Source: Deinococcus detaillensis
Lineage (GTDB): Bacteria; Deinococcota; Deinococci; Deinococcales; Deinococcaceae
Length of the DNA stretch: 64,000 nt
Reading direction: 5' to 3'
Assembly: GCF_007280555.1 (NCBI RefSeq)
Contig: NZ_VKDB01000005.1
Location: 124,001-188,000 of the forward strand
In this document: positions 36,510 to 44,842 of the stretch, piece after piece
How positions within the stretch are numbered: the stretch's first letter is position 1
Layout: every line of letters starts with the position of its first letter
The notes under the pieces: model-generated
Seen by the model: the letters and a program-made list of their open reading frames with translations, nothing else
Told to the model about the DNA's origin: nothing
Databases searched by the model: none
Program-made: the position numbers and the translations under genes

Positions 36510-37682
36510 ATGCTGGCCTTGCCTTCACCCCACACCACCACCGCTGCCCAGACCCTGCGTGATTTGGCGCTGGAGCTGGGCTTTGACGTGGCGGGCTGGG
36601 CTTCGGGGCAAGTGCCGCGCCGGGCCTGGCAAAGCTACGGCGAGTGGCTGGAGAGCGGGCGGCAAGCCGGCATGGCTTACCTGGAGACCGGCGCTTGGAG
36701 GCGGGCCGACTTGTCCACTTCGCTGCTGGCCTCGCAGGGCGTCGGGCGGGTCTTGGCGCTGGGCATCAGCCACGCCTTTGAAGACACGCCGCCGCCCAAA
36801 GGGGGCCTGCGGGCCGGACGGGTGGCCCAGTATGCCCACACGCCCGATTACCACGCCCAGATCGAGCCGCTGCTGGCGCGTTTGGTGAGCGAGGCCGCCT
36901 CGCTGGGCGTTCGGGCACGCGGTTACGTCGATCACGGCCCCTTGATGGAGCGCGACCTCGCTGGGCGGGCCTTCCTGGGATGGCACGCCAAGTCGGGAAT
37001 GCTGGTCAGCACTGAGCTGGGCGCGTTCGTGACGCTGGCCGCCGTGCTGACCGACTTGCCCGACGAGCCGGACGGCCCCGCCCATCCCGACCGCTGCGGA
37101 CGCTGCACCCGCTGCATCTCGGCTTGTCCGACGGGAGCGATTGACCCAGACCGCGCCATCGACGCCCACAAGTGCGTGTCGTACCTGACCATCGAGCACC
37201 GGGGCCCGGTGGACTGGGCGCTGCGCCCCGGCATCGGCGAGTGGCTGCTGGGCTGCGACGTGTGCTGCGCGGTGTGTCCCTGGAGCCTCAAAGCCGGGAA
37301 GCTGGCCCGCGCCCTCAGACCCGACCCCGAGTTGGCCCACCCCGATCTGCTGAGCTTTTTCGGCGTCTCGGAGCGTGAATTTGCCCGCCGATATCAGCAC
37401 GCCGCCCACGCCCGACCGCGCCGCAAGGGCATGGCCCGCAACGCCGTGACGGTGGCCGGGAACTTAGACGAAGAGAGGCTGCGCCCGGTGCTGGACTTGG
37501 CTGCCGCCGACCCCGCGTGGGAAGTGCGCGAGGCGGCGACTTACGCGCTGTGGCGCTGGCAAGACCGGGCCGGTCTGGAACGCCTGCGAACCGACCCGCA
37601 CCCGCAGGTGCAGGCAGGCGCTGAGCGGGGCCTGAAGGCGCTGAGCGGAATAGATGACAGCATCCCGAGCGTTGAGCGCTGA
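36510..37682 (+). CDS. queG: Epoxyqueuosine reductase
   Basis: QueG reduces epoxyqueuosine to queuosine in tRNA, using cobalamin and two 4Fe-4S clusters. The 390 residues contain the DUF1730 N-terminal part, RGYVDHGPLMERDLAGRAFLGW (in parts: DHGPLMERDLAGRAFLGW), the ferredoxin motif CGRCTRCISACP, a second CDVCCAVCPWS, and C-terminal HEAT-like repeats (about 330-385). ATG 36510 is preferred over TTG 36501 because TAGACT (36496-36501) ends 8 nt before it. Confidence 0.95.
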   Translation: MLALPSPHTTTAAQTLRDLALELGFDVAGWASGQVPRRAWQSYGEWLESGRQAGMAYLETGAWRRADLSTSLLASQGVGRVLALGISHAFEDTPPPKGGLRAGRVAQYAHTPDYHAQIEPLLARLVSEAASLGVRARGYVDHGPLMERDLAGRAFLGWHAKSGMLVSTELGAFVTLAAVLTDLPDEPDGPAHPDRCGRCTRCISACPTGAIDPDRAIDAHKCVSYLTIEHRGPVDWALRPGIGEWLLGCDVCCAVCPWSLKAGKLARALRPDPELAHPDLLSFFGVSEREFARRYQHAAHARPRRKGMARNAVTVAGNLDEERLRPVLDLAAADPAWEVREAATYALWRWQDRAGLERLRTDPHPQVQAGAERGLKALSGIDDSIPSVER

Positions 37683-37818
37683 AGGTTTCTTTTCCATTCG
37701 CTTCTGGCACGACTCCGATTCATGGCTGACCGTCCACCAAGCGCCGTACACAAACGGCCCGCCGCAATTGCAAGCCGCTGAGCCAATGCAGCGGGCCGCA
37801 GGCTCTAGAATGCGCCGC

Positions 37819-38682
37819 GTGCGCCTCGCCTTTATCGCTGACATTCACGGCAACCACGACGCCCTAGCGGCAGTACTGGCCGATATTCAAACGCAGGGAG
37901 CCGATCTGCTGTATGTCAACGGCGACGTGGTCAACCGTGGCCCCGACAGCGTGCGGGCAGTAGAAACCCTGCTGAATTTGCCGACGCAGCCGACTTTTGT
38001 GCTGGGCAACCACGACGATTTGATGCGGCTGTGGCTGACCCGCGACAGCACCTTGCCGGGCGACTGGTTTGAAGACCCTTTCTGGGCCGCCACCGCCTGG
38101 AGCGCCGGTCAACTCGACCAAGCCGGACTGATCGCCCCGCTCCTGACCTGGCCGATGACGCAGCGCCTGAGTTGGAGCGGCCTGCCCACCATCGAACTGG
38201 CGCACGGCACCGCCGCCCACTACCGCGAAAGCCTCAGCCAGCACACCCCAGAGCAGCGCCTCACCGAACTGCTGGACGAAGCCGACGTTCAGGTCTTGAT
38301 CGGCTCGCACACCCACAAGCCGATGGTGCGGGCGGTGGAAGGCGGGCGGCTGGTGCTCAACACCGGAGCGGTGGGCGCTCCCTTCAATGAAGACCCCCGC
38401 GCCCAGTACTTGTTGCTCGACAGCGTTCAGGGTATGGAGCAGAGCCGCTGGGAAGCCACTTTACGGGCGGTGCCGTATGACCGCTCCGGGGTGCTGGGGC
38501 GCTTTGAGAGCAGCGGCCTGCTGCGTGAGGGCGGAGTCAGCGCCGAGATTTTCCGTGAAGAAGTCCGGCTGGCCCGCAGCTTATACACCCCATACTGGAT
38601 GTGGACAGCGGAAGGCGGCAAGCCCCGCACCACCGAAACGTGGCGGCAATTTCAAGCCGAGTTTCCCGAGCGCTTTCTCTGA
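37819..38682 (+). CDS. Calcineurin-like metallophosphoesterase (YfcE/MPE family)
   Basis: A 287-residue dimetal phosphoesterase with the ordered motifs FIADIHGN (D-x-H), NGDVVNRGP (GD), GNHDD (GNHD), and IGSHTHKP (GH-x-H) plus LNTGAVG. It is predicted to be cytoplasmic. The GTG at 37819 is chosen because TAGAAT (37806-37811) ends 7 nt before it; the apparent ATG at 37810 lies inside that -10 element. Substrate unknown; a C-terminal 60-residue extension (RSLYTPYWMWTAEGG) is unusual for small family members. Confidence 0.88.
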   Translation: MRLAFIADIHGNHDALAAVLADIQTQGADLLYVNGDVVNRGPDSVRAVETLLNLPTQPTFVLGNHDDLMRLWLTRDSTLPGDWFEDPFWAATAWSAGQLDQAGLIAPLLTWPMTQRLSWSGLPTIELAHGTAAHYRESLSQHTPEQRLTELLDEADVQVLIGSHTHKPMVRAVEGGRLVLNTGAVGAPFNEDPRAQYLLLDSVQGMEQSRWEATLRAVPYDRSGVLGRFESSGLLREGGVSAEIFREEVRLARSLYTPYWMWTAEGGKPRTTETWRQFQAEFPERFL

Positions 38683-38688
38683 GTGCGC

Positions 38689-39174
38689 TCAGGCGTTAAG
38701 AGCGCTGAGGAGTTCTTCTGGGCAGCATGAGCCGATAAACACCCGCTGGCCGCCCACGAGTTCAAGCTCAACGCCCGAGGTGCCTGACGTGAGATAAGCC
38801 CGCCTGTTGCCGGAGGCGACGCGGAACCCCCAGCCGCCGTATTCCCGGATAGGGTCGCAGATTCGGGCGTAGGCCCGCACAATCTGCTTTCTCGGAATGG
38901 TGCGGCTTGGAAACGGCCCGAGCCTCAGCGTCACGCTCCGGACGTCCACCCTAGTTTTGAGGCAGGACAGCAGAAAAAAGCCGGGCAAGACCACGCCGAC
39001 GCCGAGCCACAGCAGCCCCATCGCCAGATTGGAGACGGGACGGTTGCCCACCGTCACCCCTAAGATGAGTTGAGCGAAGGCCAACACCCAGAACAGCAGG
39101 GCGAAGGGAACGCTCAGCCACACCGCCGGACTACGCCTGAGCGGCTGAACTTCCAGATAATCCGGCTGACCCAT
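38689..39174 (-). CDS. Membrane protein with PH-like C-terminal domain
   Basis: A 161-residue protein: two predicted helices (about 15-37 and 47-68), then a beta-rich region DVRSVTLRLGPFPSRTIPRKQIVRAY and GVELELVGGQRVFIGS that matches the pattern of bacterial membrane PH-domain proteins. Function unknown. Its ATG directly abuts the stop codon of the upstream DinB-like gene, so the two form a coupled pair. Confidence 0.65.
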   Translation of the reverse strand: MGQPDYLEVQPLRRSPAVWLSVPFALLFWVLAFAQLILGVTVGNRPVSNLAMGLLWLGVGVVLPGFFLLSCLKTRVDVRSVTLRLGPFPSRTIPRKQIVRAYARICDPIREYGGWGFRVASGNRRAYLTSGTSGVELELVGGQRVFIGSCCPEELLSALNA

Positions 39175-40122
39175 CTACTCTATAACGTAGCGCAGACCTT
39201 CCTCAAACTTGATCTGTTCCCAGTCTGAGCGCCCCAGCACCACGTTGCGCCGCCAAGGCACCCAGTCGGTCTGGCCAGTAGACGAGCGCATAAAACCGTG
39301 CAGGCCAACTTCGACGCGGCTGGCCGCTCCGCTTTCCAGGAGGGCGCGAAGTTGCTCGCGGGCGAGTTGGGTGTCCACTTGGCCGGTGACGCGTGCGACG
39401 CGCACGTCCTGCGTGCCGTAGGCTTCGACCCGCGCTCCAAAGCCGCGCAGCAGCCGCGTCACTTCCTCGGCGGTGTGCGGGCCGCTGAAGGTGACGTGGG
39501 CATCGAGTTCAAAGCCGCGCACGCCTTTTTCGAGCTTGCCCTGCGGCTCGGCAGGAGTGGGAGCGCTCACGGCTGGGCCTCCGAGCGCCTCCAACTGGGT
39601 CAGGCCCGCTTCCAGCTTTTTGCGGTGGTGGCGGGTGTGGAAAGCGGCCATTCTCAGCCAGTCTAAAGCTGTGATCTCGCCCATTGCCGCGTGAAAAAAT
39701 CGGCGCTCGGTGTTGTCATCGGCCCGCAACGCCAAAGTCTGCAACATTTGACCGGCTTGCCCGAACCGCGCATCCAGATGTTCCCACGGCTGACCCGCGC
39801 TGGGCAGGGTGTTGCTGGGCGCTTGGCGGCGGCCCTGCGCGTCCACTTCAATGGGTGTTTGCTCGGTTGGGCGCAGCTGCTTGTCGGAGAGCAGCAGCGC
39901 GGCAATTTTGGCGCTGCCCTCGTTGACCAAGATGACGTGTTCGGTTTCTTGGGCAGGCGACCAGTCGCGCTCAGGCAAGACGGCGTTCCAATGGGCCTGC
40001 GCCCGCGCTACGGTTTGCTGATAAGTGCTCAGCTCGCGCTCCAAGCGCCCGGCCACTTCATCCGGCGTTTTGCCAAAGGCCAGCAGCCAGTCCATGCGGG
40101 AAGCGTAGTCAGTTTGGGTCAT
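39175..40122 (-). CDS. DinB-like protein with an additional C-terminal domain
   Basis: A 315-residue protein. The N-terminal about 185 residues are a DinB/DUF664-like four-helix bundle: WLLAFGKTPDEVAGRL, WSPAQETEHVILVNE and MAAFHTRHHRKKLEAGL with the C-terminal metal-type histidines. The last 120 residues form a separate domain (FELDAHVTFSGPHTAEEVTRLL, TDWVPWRRNVVLGRSDWEQI) that I do not recognise. DinB-fold proteins are greatly expanded in Deinococcus; many act as thiol-dependent transferases. TAGACT (40129-40134, minus) lies 6 nt before the ATG: leaderless. Confidence 0.75.
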   Translation of the reverse strand: MTQTDYASRMDWLLAFGKTPDEVAGRLERELSTYQQTVARAQAHWNAVLPERDWSPAQETEHVILVNEGSAKIAALLLSDKQLRPTEQTPIEVDAQGRRQAPSNTLPSAGQPWEHLDARFGQAGQMLQTLALRADDNTERRFFHAAMGEITALDWLRMAAFHTRHHRKKLEAGLTQLEALGGPAVSAPTPAEPQGKLEKGVRGFELDAHVTFSGPHTAEEVTRLLRGFGARVEAYGTQDVRVARVTGQVDTQLAREQLRALLESGAASRVEVGLHGFMRSSTGQTDWVPWRRNVVLGRSDWEQIKFEEGLRYVIE

Positions 40123-40194
40123 GAACTCAGTCTATTACACTCGGTGTTTGGTCAACCCAGTTCAAGAATTTCGGTGCCGTCAATGAAAGAAGAG

Positions 40195-40225
40195 CAAAAA
40201 AAGCGCCGAGGTTTCCCCCAGCGCT
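40195..40225 (-). terminator. Intrinsic terminator after the MIP channel gene
   Basis: On the minus strand AGCGC...GCGCT (40221-40225 with 40202-40206) followed by a T-run (40201 down to 40196). Confidence 0.7.
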
Positions 40226-40244
40226 CAGCCAACCGAAATGAATC

Positions 40245-40898
40245 TCAGCCTTCGCCGCGCAACTCGGAGGGCGTGGCCAGAAAGCGGGTCAGCAAGCCCG
40301 CCAATGCGCCCGCCAAAAGCGGAGCAACGATGTACAAAATGACGTTGCCGAAGCTGAGGATGCCGCCCACCGAGAGCGAAATGGCAATCGCCGGATTGAG
40401 CACCCCGCCGCTGCTCGCACCCGAAATGCCGATGCCGACGACCAGCGCCAGGCCGATAGAGAGGCTGGCCGCCGCGTCCGAGGCTTTGCCAATCACCACA
40501 CGCGTCACGGTCGTGACCAAGAGGAAGGTGCCGATAAATTCCATCAGCCAGAACAGGCCCTTGGGCGCAATCGGGCCAGCCGGTGTGCCGAGTTCGCGCA
40601 GCACCGCCGTGCCGATCAGCATGGCGATCACCGCGCCGACAATTTGCGCCAGCATGTACAGCAGTCCGGTGGCCGCCGGAAACTGCCCAGAGGTGATCAG
40701 GCCGGTGGTCACGGCGGGGTTGAGCTGAGCGCCCGAGACTTTACCGAGCGCGATGACCATCACCGCGAGGGTCAGGCCGACGACGGCAAAAGTGGTTCCG
40801 GCGGGAGCCAGCAGCGCCGAGGTGACGAGAAAGAAGGTGCCGACCGCTTCGGCGGTGAGGCGCTGGGCCATGCTGGGGGTGGTGTCTAGAGTGGTCAT
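40245..40898 (-). CDS. MIP family channel (aquaporin-like)
   Basis: A 217-residue six-helix channel with both pore loops: GAQLNPAVTTGL and GVLNPAIAIS (NPA boxes about residues 56-58 and 169-171). Water, or small neutral solutes, would pass. The short length suits an aquaporin better than a glycerol facilitator, but selectivity-filter residues cannot be assigned safely by eye. The ATG at 40898 is fixed by AAGGAG 4 nt upstream. Confidence 0.9.
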   Translation of the reverse strand: MTTLDTTPSMAQRLTAEAVGTFFLVTSALLAPAGTTFAVVGLTLAVMVIALGKVSGAQLNPAVTTGLITSGQFPAATGLLYMLAQIVGAVIAMLIGTAVLRELGTPAGPIAPKGLFWLMEFIGTFLLVTTVTRVVIGKASDAAASLSIGLALVVGIGISGASSGGVLNPAIAISLSVGGILSFGNVILYIVAPLLAGALAGLLTRFLATPSELRGEG

Positions 40899-41036
40899 GG
40901 AACTCCTTGAGCGGCGGAGCGGAGGGTGAAGGTGAGCGGCAGAACTCAAATGGTACTCAACTGATTTTACTTAGATGGCTTAATACTTCTGTGAAAAACT
41001 CAGCACTTCAGAGTAACAGAAATGAGCGAGATGAGA

Positions 41037-41073
41037 AACCCCTCAAGCCCAGCCGAAGCGGGCGAGAGGGGTT
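41037..41073 (-). terminator. Hairpin after the dehydrogenase gene
   Basis: AACCCCTC (41037-41044) and GAGGGGTT (41066-41073) with a nested GCCC/GGGC stem. Only a weak T-tract follows on the minus strand. Confidence 0.55.
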
Positions 41074-41096
41074 GCCGGGTTAAACCAGCCCCAGCG

Positions 41097-42314
41097 CTAG
41101 GCTTTGACCAGTTCGATGCCCGCCAGTTCGTCTACCTTCAGGCCCCATTTGTTCATCTCAGCGATGAACGGATCGGGGTCGAATTCCTCGACGTTGTGAA
41201 CGCCTACCTTCTTCCAGACACCCTGAAGCATCAGCGCCGCGCCGATCATGGCCGGAACGCCAGTGGTGTAACTGACGCCCTGCGCCTGCACTTCCTTGTA
41301 GGTTTCAGCGTGATCGCAGACGTTGTAGACAAAATGGACTTTTTCCTGACCTTCTTTGCCAACGCCTTTGGCCTGCACGCCGATACAAGTTTGGCCGGTG
41401 TAGTTTTCGGCCAACGATTCGGGCACGGGCAAAACCGCTTTAAGGAACTCGATCGGCGCGACCTTCAGGCCCCTGAAGTCAATCGGTACGATGCTGGTCA
41501 TGCCGATGCCTTCCAATACGTTCAGGTGCTTGATGTAATTTTCGCCGAAAGTCATCCAAAAGCGGGCGCGTTTAATGGTGGGAAAATTGAGAACGAGGGA
41601 CTCGAGTTCTTCGTGATACAGTACAAAGCTTTTGCGGGTGGCAACTTTGGGATAGTAGATGTCTTGCGAGATTTCCAGCGGTTTGGTTTCGATCCATTCG
41701 CCATTTTCATAGTAGCGGCCATTGGCGGTGATTTCGCGGATATTGATTTCAGGGTTGAAGTTGGTGGCAAAAGCTTTGCCGTGATCGCCGTTGTTGCAGT
41801 CGATAATGTCTAAGTAGTGAATTTCGGAGAAGTGGTGCTTGGCGTGGTGGGCGGTGAAAATGTTGGTCGCGCCAGGGTCGAAACCGCAGCCGAGCAGCGC
41901 CATCAGGCCAGCTTCCTCGAAGCGCTGGCGGTACGCCCACTGCCACGAGTACTCGAACTTGGCCACGTCCAGCGGCTCATAGTTGGCGGTGTCGAGGTAA
42001 TGCACGCCGGTCTCCAGGCAGGCGTCCATGATGGTGAGGTCTTGGTAGGGCAGCGCCACATTGATGACGAGTTCAGGCTTAAATGCATTGAACAGTTCCA
42101 CCAGGGCCGGAACGTTGTCGGCGTCCACACTGGCGGTACTAAATTGGGTCTTGGAGTCCGGCAGGTGCTGATGAATCTCGGCCACGATTTTATCGGCCTT
42201 GCTGACGGTGCGGGTGGCGATCAGGACTTCGGTGAACACGCTGTCGTTTTGAGCGCACTTCTTGGCGACCACATTGCCCACGCCGCCCGCGCCGATGATA
42301 ATGACTTTACTCAT
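41097..42314 (-). CDS. Saccharopine dehydrogenase-family protein, likely carboxynorspermidine dehydrogenase
   Basis: A 405-residue NADP enzyme: MSKVIIIGAGGVGNVVAKKCAQN is the Rossmann start, followed by ATRTVSKADKI, INVALPYQDLTIMDACLETGVHYLDTANYE (in parts: LPYQDLTIMDACLETGVHY), and GVSYTTGVPAMIGAALM. The GGVGNVVAKKCAQN start and overall length are like carboxynorspermidine (CASDH) synthases of the alternative polyamine route, rather than lysine saccharopine dehydrogenase. No decarboxylase partner is adjacent. TAAACT (42322-42327, minus) is 7 nt before the ATG. Confidence 0.82.
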   Translation of the reverse strand: MSKVIIIGAGGVGNVVAKKCAQNDSVFTEVLIATRTVSKADKIVAEIHQHLPDSKTQFSTASVDADNVPALVELFNAFKPELVINVALPYQDLTIMDACLETGVHYLDTANYEPLDVAKFEYSWQWAYRQRFEEAGLMALLGCGFDPGATNIFTAHHAKHHFSEIHYLDIIDCNNGDHGKAFATNFNPEINIREITANGRYYENGEWIETKPLEISQDIYYPKVATRKSFVLYHEELESLVLNFPTIKRARFWMTFGENYIKHLNVLEGIGMTSIVPIDFRGLKVAPIEFLKAVLPVPESLAENYTGQTCIGVQAKGVGKEGQEKVHFVYNVCDHAETYKEVQAQGVSYTTGVPAMIGAALMLQGVWKKVGVHNVEEFDPDPFIAEMNKWGLKVDELAGIELVKA

Positions 42315-42381
42315 GGCGGTTAGTTTATAACGCCGCCACGAGCATGACGCAGCCACGCTGAGAACGCGCTAGCTTTGAAAG

Positions 42382-42996
42382 ATGCTGCCCGCCGCGCCGC
42401 CCCCCGCCATCGTTACCGCTGCCATCATCACTGCCGGAGGAGCCTCCCGCCGGTTCGGGAGTGATAAAGCGCTGGCCCGGCTCGGTGGGCAAACCTTGCT
42501 GGAACGGGTGGCGGCCAGCTTAGAGAACCACGCGCCCAAACTGATTGTCGCGCCGCCGGGCAAGTATGCCCTCAGCGGCTGGCAAAACGTCCCTGATACC
42601 CGCCCCGGCGAAGGGCCACTGGCGGGATTGGAAGCGGGGCTGGGTGTCTTAAAAACGGGCGCACTGGAGCCGCGACTGTGGGCAGCGTTCGCGGCGGTGG
42701 ATTTGCCTTACCTGACGCCGAAGTTCTGGAAACGGCTGGCCCACTTCAGAGAACCGAACGCTCAGGCCGTCATCGGCCACAGCTCAGATAAGCGCAAGCA
42801 GCCGCTGGCCGCGCTCTATCACGTGTCCAGCCTGAGCACTGTCACCGCGCTGCTTGATAAAGGCGAGCGGCGAATGCTGGCTTTGCTCGACGAGTTGGCT
42901 GTAATTGAGGTGAGCTGGGCCGAGCTGGAGAGCGCCGCGCCGCAGGCTTATCAGAATGTCAACCGCGTCGAGGACTTGAGTGAAAGCAGCATCTAG
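42382..42996 (+). CDS. mobA: MobA-like nucleotidyltransferase
   Basis: A 204-residue NTP-transferase domain: IITAGGASRRFGSDKALARLGGQTLLERV (in parts: AGGASRRFGSDKAL), DTRPGEGPLAGLEAGL, AAVDLPYLTP and HSSDKRKQPLAALY, the order seen in molybdenum cofactor guanylyltransferase. GTP would be attached to molybdopterin. No other cofactor genes are nearby, so a related activity is possible. TAGCTT (42370-42375) ends 6 nt before the ATG. Confidence 0.8.
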   Translation: MLPAAPPPAIVTAAIITAGGASRRFGSDKALARLGGQTLLERVAASLENHAPKLIVAPPGKYALSGWQNVPDTRPGEGPLAGLEAGLGVLKTGALEPRLWAAFAAVDLPYLTPKFWKRLAHFREPNAQAVIGHSSDKRKQPLAALYHVSSLSTVTALLDKGERRMLALLDELAVIEVSWAELESAAPQAYQNVNRVEDLSESSI

Positions 42997-42999
42997 CGC

Positions 43000-43752
43000 C
43001 TACCGCACTCCGCTGACCTCTTCAAACAGGCGGCTGGGGACGTAGGCCCGCGCCGCACACACGCTGACAAGTTGGCGCTCCGGATAACGCAGGGCGGTGA
43101 GCGAGCCACCGTAAACGCAGCCGGTATCGATGTTCCAGCTCTCCCCTGCCGCGACTTGGCCGCGCTGCTGAGGACGGCGCACTGGCGTGTGACCGCTGAC
43201 GATCAGGTGCGGGCCGGTGTGGAGCGCCGCCCAGTCTTCGCGCACGGGATGCCCGTAAGCGTCCCGCTCCTCAAAGTCGTGGCCGTGCACGTTGTATTCG
43301 CCGCGCTCACTGCCCGCGAGGTCGGCCCTGTCTCCGGCGTGGGCCACCAGCAAGCGGCCCTCATCGAGTGTCAATCGCGGCGGTGAGTCCAACAAAAAGG
43401 CGGCGGCGCGGCGGCGAAAGGTGGGCGACGCCGTGACAAGCTGCTTGAGGCTGCTTTCCAAATTGGCCGTCGGCTTGCGGACATGACCGCCGGAAAGCGC
43501 GTGGCCCAGCCGCTCATCGTGGTTGCCCCGCACCGCCAAAGCTTGCCCGGCGGCCACCGCTTTCATCACCAGCTTGAGAACACCTGGGGTATCTGGCCCA
43601 CGGTCGACCAAATCGCCCACCAAGATGAGTTGCCTGCCCAGCGGCGGCGTGAGGTTGAGCTCTTCGTCTGCTCCGTAACCGAGCCGCCTGAGCAGCGCCA
43701 GCAATTCGGGCAGGCAGCCGTGAACATCTCCAACCACGTCAAAGCCCTGCAC
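43000..43752 (-). CDS. PPP-family phosphatase (PrpE/ApaH-like)
   Basis: A 250-residue metallophosphatase with GDVHGCLPEL, GDLVDRGPDTPG, RGNHDERL, VAHAGDRADL and VSGHTPVRRPQ, the PPP-family order; bacterial members act as protein Ser/Thr phosphatases or diadenosine tetraphosphatases. The final NIDTGCVYGGSLTALRY is typical of PrpE/ApaH-like proteins. The GTG start lies 1 nt after the stop of the upstream polyferredoxin gene, so the pair is coupled. Confidence 0.88.
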   Translation of the reverse strand: MQGFDVVGDVHGCLPELLALLRRLGYGADEELNLTPPLGRQLILVGDLVDRGPDTPGVLKLVMKAVAAGQALAVRGNHDERLGHALSGGHVRKPTANLESSLKQLVTASPTFRRRAAAFLLDSPPRLTLDEGRLLVAHAGDRADLAGSERGEYNVHGHDFEERDAYGHPVREDWAALHTGPHLIVSGHTPVRRPQQRGQVAAGESWNIDTGCVYGGSLTALRYPERQLVSVCAARAYVPSRLFEEVSGVR

Positions 43753-43753
43753 A

Positions 43754-44737
43754 CTAATAAACTTGCCCGCCTTCCCTGAGCAGCTGCGGTTCAGCGAACG
43801 CCCCTTCCTCTACCTCCGGCGACATCACGATGACCTGCGGCGGGCAAGAACGGGCGCAGGCCGAGCAGCCGGTACACGAGGTCAAATCGAGGTGCAGGGT
43901 AATCAGGCCGTCGGGGTGGACTTCTCTGGCAATGGCTTCGGTGGGGCAGACATTGGTGCAGACTGGGCAGTCGATACAGCCGTCCAAGATGCGCGGCGCG
44001 GCCCAGATAACCAGCGTTTCCGGCGCGGGGGTGGGCTTCATGGCGCGGCGACGCCACAGCCACTCGGCGGGGCGGCGCTCTTCGGGCACGCTCCAGTCCA
44101 CGAACGGCAGCGGGCTTTCGGGAATGACCTGCGCGGCCATCCGGCTGGCGCTGCGGGCCAGCGCTCCGAACATACTGCGCCGCGAAACCTGCGGCCCGCT
44201 GAGCTGCTCGCCCGCCGCCTTGCGGATACTGACGCGGGCGGGGCGGCCCGTAGCGGCGCGGAGCTGCTGAGCGCCCTCCACCACTGCCGCGAGGCGCTCG
44301 GGCACGTCGGCGCGGCCCACCGCGCAAGTCGGGCAGTCGCCGTGCAATAAGGTCAGCTCGATGCCCCACGCACCCGAGGCCACCACCGCGCTCTGGTTTA
44401 CGCGCCCAAGGCACGGCAGCGTCTGGTCGCCCGCGCCGCTCTGCGAGCAGGTCAGGGTGGCCCCGCCCTCGCCGTGCGCTTTGATGGCTCCCAGCGTGGC
44501 GCTCACGTCGTATTCCAGCGCTCCGGTGGGGCAGGCCTGCACGCACAGGCCGCAACTGGTGCATTTGGCCGGATCAATGCTCACGGCCCTATCGATGCTG
44601 ACCGCTTCGTGGGGGCAGGCCTGCTGGCAAAGGTCGCAGCCGCCCACCGCCAGCCGCTCCACCAGGCAGCGCGGGCCGGTGTAGCGCGGCACGGGGTTGC
44701 CGTACTCGCCGAGCAATTTGAACATTCCCTCTAACAT
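43754..44737 (-). CDS. Multi-cluster 4Fe-4S ferredoxin-type protein
   Basis: A 327-residue electron-transfer protein with four Cys clusters: CDLCQQACP and CTSCGLCVQACP near the N-terminus, and CIDCPVCTNVCP and CTGCSACARSCP near the C-terminus. Between them lies a Cys-containing region (LPCLGRVNQ, LLHGDCPTCAVG) and an internal twin-arginine-like SRRSMFGAL (about residue 185), too far in for an export signal. The partner enzyme is unknown. It is followed 1 nt later by the PPP phosphatase gene. AAGG lies a few bases before the ATG. Confidence 0.82.
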   Translation of the reverse strand: MLEGMFKLLGEYGNPVPRYTGPRCLVERLAVGGCDLCQQACPHEAVSIDRAVSIDPAKCTSCGLCVQACPTGALEYDVSATLGAIKAHGEGGATLTCSQSGAGDQTLPCLGRVNQSAVVASGAWGIELTLLHGDCPTCAVGRADVPERLAAVVEGAQQLRAATGRPARVSIRKAAGEQLSGPQVSRRSMFGALARSASRMAAQVIPESPLPFVDWSVPEERRPAEWLWRRRAMKPTPAPETLVIWAAPRILDGCIDCPVCTNVCPTEAIAREVHPDGLITLHLDLTSCTGCSACARSCPPQVIVMSPEVEEGAFAEPQLLREGGQVY

Positions 44738-44806
44738 GGGCCTTCTAGCATGAACCTTCCATGCTCAGGATTATGCGCCGCGCTGAGTCTCAGAAAGATG
44801 ACGCCG

Positions 44807-44840
44807 GGCCGGGTTTTGATCTGCTGATCACAACCCGGCC
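44807..44840 (-). terminator. Strong 15-bp hairpin closing the envelope operon
   Basis: GGCCGGGTTTTGATC (44807-44821) against GATCACAACCCGGCC (44826-44840), one mismatch, 4-nt loop. It lies 3 nt past the stop at 44843. No T-run, so it may stabilise the 3' end rather than terminate. Confidence 0.55.
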
Positions 44841-44842
44841 GC

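Noticed and set aside
37654..37818. N-terminal extension of the metallophosphoesterase
   Set aside because: Overlaps the end of queG and contains no domain; TAGAAT exactly 7 nt before GTG 37819 gives a better start.
43754..44737. Tat signal (SRRSMFGAL) in the polyferredoxin
   Set aside because: The motif lies near residue 185, between cluster domains, so it cannot be an N-terminal export signal.
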